52,410 nt of DNA from Chroococcopsis sp964623815. GTDB taxonomy: Bacteria; Cyanobacteriota; Cyanobacteriia; Cyanobacteriales; Microcystaceae. Position numbers and translations under genes: made by a program. This document shows, piece after piece, positions 25,277-33,386 of the stretch (position 1 is its first letter; each line of letters starts with the position of its first letter). The notes beneath the pieces are model-generated. The model ran no database searches and was not told the origin of the DNA. It saw only the letters and a program-made list of their open reading frames with translations. The stretch spans positions 1 to 52,410 of the forward strand of contig CAZUVR010000029.1 in assembly GCA_964623815.1 (NCBI GenBank), read 5' to 3'.

Positions 25277-26041
25277 TCAATAAAGTAAAGATAATTTTAA
25301 TCGATAATGATAAAGGGCAACAGGTCGATTTAAAGCTAGAAAATATTGAGGATCTTGGGGAGAAAGATAGACAGCACTAACTTGATCTGCTTCGATATTA
25401 CCAGGAGAAATTTGTCGATAAGAGGTAGTAGTTTCTACCTCGTTAGAGTATAAACTTTCGGGAGTTTGAAAAATTTGTTGACTGAGTTCAGAACCAATAA
25501 ATAAATTCTTTGTTGGTCGTTCACTACCCCGCTTAATAACTGTAGAAATTAAGCGTAAATTATTATTAAAAAAACTAACTTGACGGTTAGGATTGTCTGG
25601 AGCTACTTTAACGGATAAAATTCCTTTATCACCGAGATAAGCCTTAGCGATACTGGTGCCATTAAAAGCGCGATCGGCGATAATAGAAGGGTGAGGCTCA
25701 AGAACTCGAATCAGCGACGAATTAGGTAATCTTTTAGGTATGAACCTTACCGAAAAAGAAACGGGCTGATTAATATAAACCCGATTCTTATCGAAACCGG
25801 GAGTAACAAAATCAGGTGCTAGAGGAGCCAATTGTTCTACCAGAATACTCTCAACCGACCAAGTGCCAGCCAGCCAATCCGGATAGATTAAATCTCGCTC
25901 CGGTGAGGACAGGGAAGGTTTACCCAGAAGGAGGGGGTAGCAGTTCAAACGCTCAGCCAAGGGGCCTGCTAAAGTAGCAATAGGACAGCAAAAGAGAATA
26001 GTTAACAAAACCGCCAGTAAACCAGTCCATTTCATCGGCAA
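25277..26041 (-). CDS. Secreted or lumenal conserved-type protein (possibly DUF6816)
   Basis: A 254-residue protein with a signal peptide (WTGLLAVLLTILFCCPIATLAG, likely cleaved after Ala-Gly), so it is exported to the periplasm or thylakoid lumen. The mature part contains YPDWLAGTWSVES, a lipocalin-like opening, then beta-rich sequence. The LAGTWxV start and the cyanobacterial context are reminiscent of the DUF6816 lumenal family, but this is only a tentative match. An alternative start lies two codons downstream. It diverges from era across 30 bp, so the promoters overlap. Confidence 0.62.
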   Translation of the reverse strand: MPMKWTGLLAVLLTILFCCPIATLAGPLAERLNCYPLLLGKPSLSSPERDLIYPDWLAGTWSVESILVEQLAPLAPDFVTPGFDKNRVYINQPVSFSVRFIPKRLPNSSLIRVLEPHPSIIADRAFNGTSIAKAYLGDKGILSVKVAPDNPNRQVSFFNNNLRLISTVIKRGSERPTKNLFIGSELSQQIFQTPESLYSNEVETTTSYRQISPGNIEADQVSAVYLSPQDPQYFLALNRPVALYHYRLKLSLLY

Positions 26042-26071
26042 TTATATTTACTCGGATACGTATTTAATATC

Positions 26072-27028
26072 ATGACTGATACGATCGACTCACAAGCACC
26101 GCTTTTTTCATCCGCCTCGATCCCAGATGCCGCACCGGATTTTAAATCTGGATTTATCGCTATTATAGGGCGACCTAACGTAGGAAAATCAACTCTGATG
26201 AATCAGTTAGTAGGGCAAAAAATCGCTATAACCTCACCAGTGGCGCAAACTACTCGAAATCGGCTCAAAGGAATTCTAACCACTGATAGGGCGCAGATGA
26301 TTTTCGTCGATACCCCAGGGATACACAAACCGCACCACGAATTAGGCAAAGTCCTGGTGAAAAATGCGGAAAATGCTATAAATACCGTTGATGTAGTACT
26401 GTTCGTGGTGGACAGTACGGTGCAATTGGGAAGGGGAGATATATATATAGCGGAATTATTGATGAAAATAAGGCCCCGGGTAATTTTGGGGTTGAATAAA
26501 AGCGACGGGCAACCAGAAAATTACGAGGAGATAGACAAAACCTATGGCGAATTAGCCCGGAGCCAAAATTGGAAACTGGTAAAATTTTCCGCGATCAATG
26601 GTACTAATTTAGAAGCCCTAGAGGAAAAACTGCGAGAAGAATTAGAACCAGGGCCCTATTACTACCCGCCGGAATTAGTCACCGACCAACCGGAAAGATT
26701 TATCATGGGAGAGCTGATCCGGGAACAGATACTTTTGCAAACCAGACAGGAAATACCCCATTCAGTAGCGGTGGTGATCGAACAAGTAGAGGAAACCCCC
26801 ACCATAACCCGGGTATTCGCAGCGATCAACGTCGAAAGGGACTCGCAAAAGGGTATAATCATAGGTAAAAATGGCAATATGCTAAAAGCGATCGGCAGTG
26901 AAGCCAGAAACGCAATACAAAAATTAATAACCGGGGATGTATATCTGAAGTTATTCGTCAAAGTAGAGCCGAAATGGAGACAATCGAGGCCGCAGCTAGC
27001 AGAATTCGGCTACCGAATAGAGGAATAA
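26072..27028 (+). CDS. era: GTPase Era
   Basis: A 318-residue GTPase that binds the 3' end of 16S rRNA and aids 30S maturation. G1 is GRPNVGKST, G3 is DTPG (FVDTPGIHKP), and G4 is NKSD. The C-terminal KH domain has GIIIGKNGNMLKAIGSEAR, the RNA-binding GxxG loop. A ~25-residue polar extension precedes the G domain, common in cyanobacterial Era. It is followed 104 bp later by the CheA-type kinase. Confidence 0.96.
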   Translation: MTDTIDSQAPLFSSASIPDAAPDFKSGFIAIIGRPNVGKSTLMNQLVGQKIAITSPVAQTTRNRLKGILTTDRAQMIFVDTPGIHKPHHELGKVLVKNAENAINTVDVVLFVVDSTVQLGRGDIYIAELLMKIRPRVILGLNKSDGQPENYEEIDKTYGELARSQNWKLVKFSAINGTNLEALEEKLREELEPGPYYYPPELVTDQPERFIMGELIREQILLQTRQEIPHSVAVVIEQVEETPTITRVFAAINVERDSQKGIIIGKNGNMLKAIGSEARNAIQKLITGDVYLKLFVKVEPKWRQSRPQLAEFGYRIEE

Positions 27029-27132
27029 AAATCTTTTGCCTCAATGGAATTTCTTAGCCCGCGATTGGGTATTCTGACTATAGAATAGGTCGTCCGCTGA
27101 CCGAAGCGATCCCCTTGTCAGGAAAGTAAAGT

Positions 27133-30100
27133 ATGATGAGCCATGACCATGACAACTTCTTCGACGAAGATTTTGACGAACTCTTAGGAAATATACAGAC
27201 AGATGACAGCTTAGAAGAAGAATTCAATCAGTTATTCGGAGACACGGAATCCCCGTCAGCTCAGAATACTCTGACATCCCTGCCATCACAAAAAGATTTA
27301 CAAGATCTATTCAGTCAGAGTTTGAATTGGGACGAAGAACTGAAACCGAAAAATGGTTTTGACGAGGAAGAACAAGACCTGGAAATATTTTTCACCCCCC
27401 AACATAGAAACTTTTCTGACGAACAAAAAGAGGAATCGGATGCGGATTGGGACGAATTAGAACAACTCCTGACAGAATCAAACCGATCGATACCGGAATA
27501 CGTCCCCCAACTAGAACAAGTTTTACAAGAAAATTTAAAGATCAATATTTACTATAGCTTTGAAGAATTAGAGAACCTTCTCGGGGAATCATTAGAATCG
27601 CCGGTAATAGAAGATGAAATGGCGATTTTCGACGAATTAGCAGCGCTGTTGAAATCACCGGTATCTCTCCCAGAAGCCGAAGAAGAGAAAATATTAGCGG
27701 AAAATATCGCCATCAGCGAGCCAGAAATAGAAGATCTAGACCTGCACGTAGAAGACGAGTTCAAAGATCTCGAAAAATTACTGGCCGCCACCAATCAATC
27801 ACTAGGAGCAGGGGCGGGAAGCGTAATCGGTGCAGCTCAAAGAATGACCTCCCGTAACCGTACCTCGAAAACCTTCGAGCAGACGATGCGGGTTCCGATT
27901 AAGCAACTCGATAATCTCAGCAACTTGATCGGGGAACTCGTGGTAAAACGTAATCGCCTGGAACAAGATCAGGAGCGTCTGCGCCTCTTCCTTGATAACC
28001 TGCTCAATCAGGTACAGAGTTTGAGCGATTTGGGCGGCAGAATGCAGGATCTCTATGAAAGGACTCTATTAGAAGGGGCGTTGCTCGCCAGCCGTAACCG
28101 CGCCAGCGGCAAAACCGACATCCAATCGCCTGGGCACACACCCGCTCAACTACCAGGCACCGATAACGGCAATAACGGGAATTTGGACGAATTGGAGATC
28201 GATCGTTTCACCGACTTCCACCTGCTATCTCAAGAAATGATTGAATTGATAGTGAGGGTAAGGGAATCAGCCTCCGATATTCAATTCGTGGTAGATGAAA
28301 CAGAGCAGGTGACGCGCACCCTGCGCCAGGCGACGACTCAGCTCCAAGAGAACATGACGAAATCGAGGATGGTGCCATTCGCCCAAACCGCCGATCGTTT
28401 ACCTCGCGCCATTCGAGAAATCTCCCTACAACTCAATAAACAAACCCGATTGCAGGTAGAGGGAAGGGATGTACTGATCGATAAGATGATCCTGGAGCAT
28501 CTCAATAGCCCTATGACCCATCTTGTCAATAACGCCATCACTCACGGGATAGAAAACCCTCAAGAAAGACAGAAAGCAGGTAAAGATCCGATGGGAACGA
28601 TCACGGTGCGTACCTTCTTACAGGGTAATCAAACCGTGATCACCGTCGCCGATGACGGGGCGGGTATAGATCCTGGGATTGTCAAGAATAAAGCCGTTCA
28701 GAAGGGTTTGATCACCCCGGAAGAAGCGAAGATGATGACCCCTCAGGAAGTTTACGAACTCCTATTTCATCCAGGCTTCAGCACGAAAGATAAAGCCGAT
28801 GACTTTTCCGGGCGGGGTGTGGGCCTCGACGTGGTGAGAACGAGTTTGATCGACGTGCGGGGTTCGGTCAGTATCGACTCGGTTTTGGGTAAAGGCACCA
28901 CCTTCACCATCCGTCTACCGCTGACTCTAAGTATCTGTAAGGCTCTCTGCTGTATCAGTAATCGCTCCCGGCTCGCCTTCTCGGTAGATGGTCTCGACGG
29001 TTGGAAGGAATTCCTGCCGAGCGAAGTTCAATTCAACGAAGAGGGGCAGAAATGTATACCTTGGTACGATAACCTCCTGCCCTATCGACCTCTGAGCGAC
29101 TTACTCAGCTATAATCGCCAGATCAGCAGGGCTAGTATCTACGGAGGCAAACAGGAGGAGGATTCGATCTCGATCGTCATCCTTCGTAGCGGTAACACCC
29201 TCCTGGCAGTACAGGTGGAGCAGGTACTACCGGAACAGGAAATAGTTATCAAACAGATAGAGGGGCCAGTACCTAAACCACCCGGAATCGCCGGGGCGAC
29301 GGTGCTAGGGGATGGGACGATTATGCCGATCGGCGACGTACTAGAATTGATAGAGATCGCCACCGGAAGACTTCGCACCGATAGCGTCAGCCCTTGGCGC
29401 AAACCGAATCAACCCTCTCTCACCGAGCCGCCCGAGAAAACAGAAACTACTGTGTTGATCGTCGATGACTCGATCACGGTAAGGGAACTACTCTCCCTGA
29501 GCTTTAGTAAAGCCGGTTATCGGGTGGAACAGGCCCGAGATGGTCAGGAAGCCTGGGAGAAATTGCGATCGGGTCTACCTTGCGACATCGTCTTCTGCGA
29601 TATTGAGATGCCCCGCCTTAACGGTCTGGAACTACTGGACAACCTACAGAAAGATCCCCGTCTGGCTGGTATACCCGTTGCCCTCCTCACCTCAAGGGGT
29701 GCCGAACGTCATCGCAATCTAGCGGCGAAGTTGGGGGCGAGCGGTTACTTTACCAAGCCCTACACGGAGAAAGATCTGCTCGACGCTGCCGCCCGTATGG
29801 TAGCAGGGGAAGTTCTCCTGGCTAATAGTACCAAGGTGGGACGCAAACCGACTTTAACCCCCCGCCCCGATACACAAGAAGATAAAATTTTCTCTTCCGA
29901 AGAAACTCTCGTCGAGGCCGTTCCCTTACAGCCCTATTCCCGTCCTAGCTATCTGGTTCTGATTGTCGATGATTCCGTCACCGTCCGGGAAATGCTCTCG
30001 ATGTCCTTCAGTAAGGCGGGCTACCGCATCGAACAGGCTCGGGATGGTCAGGAAGCCTGGGATAAGTTACGGGCAGGTATATCCTGTGACCTGATCCTCT

Positions 30101-30348
30101 GTGACATCGAAATGCCGAGGATGAACGGCTTAGAACTACTCTCCCGCCTACAGGAAGACGATAATCTCTCTAAAATTCCTATCGCCATGATCACCTCTCG
30201 CGGGGCACAGAAAATGCAGAATCTCGCGGCCGAGAAAGGGGCTAAGGGCTATTTTGTCAAGCCCTACATCGAAGATGTCCTGATCGATGCCGCCCGTCGC
30301 CTGATCAACGGAGAGGTATTATTAGAAAGGAGTACCGGAGTCGAGTGA
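27133..30348 (+). CDS. CheA/PilL-type hybrid histidine kinase with two receiver domains, no visible Hpt
   Basis: A 1071-residue cytoplasmic protein. Residues 1-235 are highly acidic and low-complexity, with repeated F/L-x-E-L-E-x-L-L motifs. Next are the CheA dimerisation helices (PIKQLDNLSNLIGELVVKRN, about 255-275), the HATPase domain (HLVNNAITHGIENP N box, VADDGAGIDPG, DDFSGRGVGLDVV), and a CheW-like coupling domain (about 600-750). Two receiver domains follow (from about 772 and 938) with phosphoacceptor Asp in FCDIEMPRLNG and LCDIEMPRMNG. The receivers are about 60% identical and look like a tandem duplication. I could not find the HxxKG histidine of an Hpt domain, so it resembles the split PilL-C half of the cyanobacterial pilus/phototaxis system. 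It starts at ATG-ATG after AGGAAAG. Confidence 0.85.
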   Translation: MMSHDHDNFFDEDFDELLGNIQTDDSLEEEFNQLFGDTESPSAQNTLTSLPSQKDLQDLFSQSLNWDEELKPKNGFDEEEQDLEIFFTPQHRNFSDEQKEESDADWDELEQLLTESNRSIPEYVPQLEQVLQENLKINIYYSFEELENLLGESLESPVIEDEMAIFDELAALLKSPVSLPEAEEEKILAENIAISEPEIEDLDLHVEDEFKDLEKLLAATNQSLGAGAGSVIGAAQRMTSRNRTSKTFEQTMRVPIKQLDNLSNLIGELVVKRNRLEQDQERLRLFLDNLLNQVQSLSDLGGRMQDLYERTLLEGALLASRNRASGKTDIQSPGHTPAQLPGTDNGNNGNLDELEIDRFTDFHLLSQEMIELIVRVRESASDIQFVVDETEQVTRTLRQATTQLQENMTKSRMVPFAQTADRLPRAIREISLQLNKQTRLQVEGRDVLIDKMILEHLNSPMTHLVNNAITHGIENPQERQKAGKDPMGTITVRTFLQGNQTVITVADDGAGIDPGIVKNKAVQKGLITPEEAKMMTPQEVYELLFHPGFSTKDKADDFSGRGVGLDVVRTSLIDVRGSVSIDSVLGKGTTFTIRLPLTLSICKALCCISNRSRLAFSVDGLDGWKEFLPSEVQFNEEGQKCIPWYDNLLPYRPLSDLLSYNRQISRASIYGGKQEEDSISIVILRSGNTLLAVQVEQVLPEQEIVIKQIEGPVPKPPGIAGATVLGDGTIMPIGDVLELIEIATGRLRTDSVSPWRKPNQPSLTEPPEKTETTVLIVDDSITVRELLSLSFSKAGYRVEQARDGQEAWEKLRSGLPCDIVFCDIEMPRLNGLELLDNLQKDPRLAGIPVALLTSRGAERHRNLAAKLGASGYFTKPYTEKDLLDAAARMVAGEVLLANSTKVGRKPTLTPRPDTQEDKIFSSEETLVEAVPLQPYSRPSYLVLIVDDSVTVREMLSMSFSKAGYRIEQARDGQEAWDKLRAGISCDLILCDIEMPRMNGLELLSRLQEDDNLSKIPIAMITSRGAQKMQNLAAEKGAKGYFVKPYIEDVLIDAARRLINGEVLLERSTGVE

Positions 30349-30394
30349 TACTAGGGCCGCTCATTCTAACAGGGAGGAAGTTCTCACGTGATAA

Positions 30395-30437
30395 CTCCCG
30401 ACTCCCGACTCCCGACTCCTAACTCCCAACTCCCTCT
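30395..30437 (+). repeat. CTCCCGA heptamer array upstream of pgsA
   Basis: Six or so copies of CTCCCGA and variants (CTCCTAA, CTCCCAA) run up to five bases before the pgsA start codon. The unit is the complement of the GGGAGTC-type array found at 1300-1375, 30951-31017 and 36631-36665. The array replaces the normal purine-rich ribosome binding site with a pyrimidine tract. Confidence 0.9.
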
Positions 30438-30442
30438 CACCG

Positions 30443-30982
30443 ATGAACCTACCCAATACGATCACCTTCTCCCGCCTGTTAGCATTGCCTTTCCTCCTCT
30501 ACTGGCTACCCTCTGGGCAAACTTTCCATCATTGGCTCTGTCTGGCGATCTTCCTCGTTGCTGCCGGTACCGATTGGTTAGATGGTTATCTGGCGAGAAA
30601 ATTAGATCAGATCACCGACTTGGGTAAATTTCTCGATCCCCTCGTCGATAAATTACTCGTCTTGATTCCGCTGTTAGTCTTGCTCCAATTACAACAGTTA
30701 CCCGCCTGGGGAGTGAGCTTGATTCTGGCGCGGGAATTAACGATCGCTGGCTGGCGGGTTAATACCTCGGGTAACATCACCGGCGCTAACTTCTGGGGCA
30801 AATTAAAAACCGTAACTCAAATAGCCGCGATCGCCGTTCTGATCGCTCCCCTACCTCAATATTATTTCTTCGGTTTAATTGTCTTCTGGCTCTCGGTAGC
30901 CTTAACCCTAATCTCTGGGCTGATTTATCTCCTACCTATGGCAGAAGTTTCGGGAGTCGGGAGTCGGGATAACTATTTATAA
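30443..30982 (+). CDS. pgsA: CDP-diacylglycerol--glycerol-3-phosphate 3-phosphatidyltransferase
   Basis: A 179-residue integral membrane enzyme that makes phosphatidylglycerol-phosphate, the precursor of phosphatidylglycerol, which thylakoid photosystems require. The CDP-alcohol phosphatidyltransferase signature DG-x2-AR-x8-G-x3-D-x3-D is visible in TDWLDGYLARKLDQITDLGKFLDPLVD, with four to six TM segments. The last eleven codons (VSGVGSRDNYL) are encoded by a GGGAGTC heptamer array, so the C-terminus has apparently been rewritten by a repeat. No Shine-Dalgarno sequence precedes the ATG, only the pyrimidine array. Confidence 0.93.
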   Translation: MNLPNTITFSRLLALPFLLYWLPSGQTFHHWLCLAIFLVAAGTDWLDGYLARKLDQITDLGKFLDPLVDKLLVLIPLLVLLQLQQLPAWGVSLILARELTIAGWRVNTSGNITGANFWGKLKTVTQIAAIAVLIAPLPQYYFFGLIVFWLSVALTLISGLIYLLPMAEVSGVGSRDNYL

Positions 30983-31017
30983 TCCTTACTCCCCACTCAC
31001 TACTCACCACTCCCGAC
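30951..31017. repeat. Inverted heptamer-array element at the pgsA/apcF junction
   Basis: The left arm is CGGGAGTCGGGAGTCGGGAT. The right arm, in reverse complement, is GGGAGTGGTGAGTAGTGAGTG. The pair forms a long imperfect hairpin between the convergent pgsA and apcF genes. The left arm lies inside the pgsA reading frame and the right arm abuts the apcF stop codon. It is built like the element in the topoisomerase gene, but I cannot see its TACCAAATCC ends. Confidence 0.75.
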
Positions 31018-31527
31018 TTAAATAGATACTTCGCTTAACTCACGAGTCATGTGGTCGAAAGGTTCATCGATGAAAGAGGTGTTAAAAATACCCGCTTCAG
31101 CGACCAAGGCTTTAACCAGATCCTTCATGATTTGAATTCCGCGCACCGTAGGGCCGATAGGAACACCGAGAGAGTTGTAGGTTTCCCTCAAGCCTTGTAG
31201 AACACGTTCATCGAGGACGTTATTATCGGCGGCTACTAGAGCGTAACTAGCATAACGGAGATAGTAATCCAGATCCCGCAAACAAGCCGAATAACGGCGG
31301 GTGGTGTAGGCATTACCCCCGGCGCGAATCAACTCGGGGACTTCCTCGAACAGTTTGACACCAGCAGAGCGTACTATATTAGCCGAATTAGCATTGATAA
31401 CCGCTGCCGCCGCGATTCGCGCCGTACCAGACTCAAAATAGGCTTTGAGGGTGTCGATCGCGTTGCGGTCTAAATAGCGCCCGGTTACATCATAGTTTTT
31501 GATTAGATTGGTGACTGCGTCTCGCAT
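31018..31527 (-). CDS. apcF: Allophycocyanin beta-18 subunit ApcF
   Basis: A 169-residue phycobilisome core subunit that pairs with the ApcE chromophore domain and helps pass energy to photosystem II. MRDAVTNLIKNYDVTGRYLD at the start and VPIGPTVRGIQIMKDLV near the end are ApcF-specific. The chromophore region GGNAYTTRRYSACLRDLDYYLRY contains the bilin-binding Cys and the Asn that is N-methylated in beta-type subunits. The C-terminal DEPFDHMTRELSE matches the family length. It is monocistronic, apart from apcABC and apcE, and diverges from glnA. Confidence 0.96.
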   Translation of the reverse strand: MRDAVTNLIKNYDVTGRYLDRNAIDTLKAYFESGTARIAAAAVINANSANIVRSAGVKLFEEVPELIRAGGNAYTTRRYSACLRDLDYYLRYASYALVAADNNVLDERVLQGLRETYNSLGVPIGPTVRGIQIMKDLVKALVAEAGIFNTSFIDEPFDHMTRELSEVSI

Positions 31528-31847
31528 TATTTACGTTCTCCCAACAGCAATAAAGCTTGATTGTTTTACTTTTATTTATAATCCCATAGGGAAGGGGTTT
31601 AAACAGCTAACTTATTCCCCGTCTCTAATTTATCTCACCAAAAGTTAGCCTTTCGACACACTTCTTTATAAAACTTCTTTTTTACTCCAGCGATCGCTAT
31701 CTAAAATACACTTTTAAAAAAAAATATAGATTTTTTCAAGACCTATAAGAGCTTTTTGTATCATTAAATACAAACTCCCCCTAGGACACTGCATAGGATT
31801 AAATGTCTGAGACAGCAAAAACTCGGAATTAGATTTAAGGAGTTCCC
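31528..31847. other. apcF-glnA divergent intergenic region
   Basis: About 320 bp holding the apcF promoter side (AT-rich, HIP1 octamer at 31690) and, nearest glnA, the NtcA-activated promoter described separately. No small gene or other repeat is seen. Confidence 0.6.
31758..31799 (+). promoter_or_regulatory. NtcA-activated promoter of glnA
   Basis: The palindrome GTA-N8-TAC is perfect (GTA 31758-31760, TAC 31769-31771). It is followed after exactly 22 nt by TAGGAT (31794-31799), a TAN3T -10 box. This is the canonical class II NtcA architecture centred near -41.5, predicting transcription from about 31806 and a ~42-nt leader. NtcA with 2-oxoglutarate would activate glnA under nitrogen limitation. 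Confidence 0.92.
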
Positions 31848-33269
31848 ATGCCCGAAACGCCACAAGAAGTCTTGAAAATGATCCAAGACAATAACATTAA
31901 GATCATCGACCTTAAGTTTATTGATATGCCGGGGATCTGGCAACACTGCTCTTTCTACTACAACCAGATTGACGAAAGCTCATTCGATGAAGGAGTACCT
32001 TTCGACGGATCTAGTATTCGGGGCTGGAAGAGTATTAACGAATCGGACATGGCAATGGTTCCCGATCCGAAAACCGCTTGGATCGACCCATTTTTTAAAG
32101 AACCTACCCTGAGCATGATCTGTAGTATCAAAGAACCGAGAACCGGAGAATGGTATAGCAGAGATCCAAGAACGATCGCAGCTAAAGCTGTAGACTATCT
32201 CAAAAGTACCGGCATAGGTGATACAGTTTACGTTGGCCCCGAAGCGGAATTTTTCGTGTTCGATGAGGTGCTTTTTGACCAGAATGAACATGAAGGCTAT
32301 TACCACCTTGAAAGTGAAGAAGGTGCTTGGAATAGTGGAAAAAAAGGTGACAAGCCCAATCTAGGTTATAAACCCCGTTACAAAGAAGGTTACTTCCCGG
32401 TTCCGCCCACAGATACCATTCAGGACATGAGAACGGAAATGTTACTGACAATGGCCGATTGTGGAGTGCCGATTGAAAAACATCACCACGAAGTAGCAAC
32501 TGGCGGTCAGAACGAATTAGGAATTAGATTCGCCACCTTATTAGAAGCGGCCGACTATCTAATGACCTATAAGTATTGCATCAAAAACGTAGCCAAAAAA
32601 TACGGCAAAACCGTTACTTTCATGCCCAAACCCTTGTTCAGAGACAATGGTTCCGGTATGCACACCCACCAATCGATCTGGAAAGACGGCCAGCCCTTAT
32701 TCTGGGGGAATGAATACGCTAACCTGAGCAAAATGGCCTTACATTACATCGGTGGCTTGATCAAACACGCCCCCGCGTTACTAGCTCTCACCAACCCCAC
32801 CACTAACTCTTATAAGCGTCTTGTACCTGGTTTTGAAGCTCCCGTAAACTTAGCTTACTCTCAAGGTAATCGCTCCGCTTCCATCCGGATTCCCCTTTCC
32901 GGTGGCAACCCGAAAGCCAAGCGTTTAGAGTTCCGTTGTCCCGATGCTACCTGTAACCCCTATCTTGCCTTTGCCGCCATGCTCTGCGCTGGTATCGACG
33001 GTATCAAGAACGAAATCGATCCCGGTGAACCCCTAGACGTGGATATTTACGAACTCACTCCCGAAGAGTTGAGCAAGATACCTTCTACCCCCGGCTCTTT
33101 AGAAGCCGCGTTAGAAGCGTTAGAAAAAGACCACGCTTTCCTCACCGATAGCGGCGTATTCACCGAAGACTTTATCCAAAATTGGATTACTTACAAATTG
33201 GATAAAGAAGTCAACCCCATGCGCTTACGTCCCCATCCTTATGAGTTCGTTCTCTACTACGACGTGTAG
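31848..33269 (+). CDS. glnA: Glutamine synthetase type I
   Basis: A 473-residue dodecameric enzyme that makes glutamine from glutamate, ammonium and ATP, the entry step of the GS-GOGAT cycle. Signatures are FDGSSIRGW near residue 45, VGPEAEFFVFDE, the ATP-site KPLFRDNGSGMHTHQS, and NRSASIRIP. The C-terminal NPMRLRPHPYEF contains the Tyr region used for adenylylation in other bacteria, although cyanobacteria mainly use the inhibitors IF7 and IF17, whose genes are not in this window. A Shine-Dalgarno AAGGAG lies just upstream. The NtcA box drives expression. Hairpins follow the gene. Confidence 0.98.
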   Translation: MPETPQEVLKMIQDNNIKIIDLKFIDMPGIWQHCSFYYNQIDESSFDEGVPFDGSSIRGWKSINESDMAMVPDPKTAWIDPFFKEPTLSMICSIKEPRTGEWYSRDPRTIAAKAVDYLKSTGIGDTVYVGPEAEFFVFDEVLFDQNEHEGYYHLESEEGAWNSGKKGDKPNLGYKPRYKEGYFPVPPTDTIQDMRTEMLLTMADCGVPIEKHHHEVATGGQNELGIRFATLLEAADYLMTYKYCIKNVAKKYGKTVTFMPKPLFRDNGSGMHTHQSIWKDGQPLFWGNEYANLSKMALHYIGGLIKHAPALLALTNPTTNSYKRLVPGFEAPVNLAYSQGNRSASIRIPLSGGNPKAKRLEFRCPDATCNPYLAFAAMLCAGIDGIKNEIDPGEPLDVDIYELTPEELSKIPSTPGSLEAALEALEKDHAFLTDSGVFTEDFIQNWITYKLDKEVNPMRLRPHPYEFVLYYDV

Positions 33270-33277
33270 GGAGAAGT

Positions 33278-33379
33278 GAGTTAAGAGGAGTGAGAAAAAA
33301 GCAATATTATCTCACTCTCTCTATAAAAAGATTTTAAGAGAAGTGAGGAAATTTCCTCACTTCTCTCTTCTCTTAACTC
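33278..33379. repeat. Nested palindromes at the glnA/uppS junction
   Basis: Three inverted repeats occupy the gap between convergent genes. GAGTGAGA (33288-33295) pairs with TCTCACTC (33310-33317). A perfect 30-nt palindrome runs 33337-33366, centred on GGAAATTTCC. Outer arms GAGTTAAGAGGAG (33278-33290) and CTTCTCTTAACTC (33367-33379) match with one mismatch. The unit probably acts as a bidirectional terminator and may be a small repeat element. Confidence 0.8.
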
Positions 33380-33386
33380 GCTCTTC

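Noticed and set aside
30395..30437. CRISPR-like interpretation of the heptamer arrays
   Set aside because: Units are 7 bp and contiguous with no spacers, and no cas genes occur.
31800..31847. glnA-type glutamine riboswitch before glnA
   Set aside because: The leader predicted from the NtcA promoter is only about 42 nt, and the motif's conserved bases were not seen.
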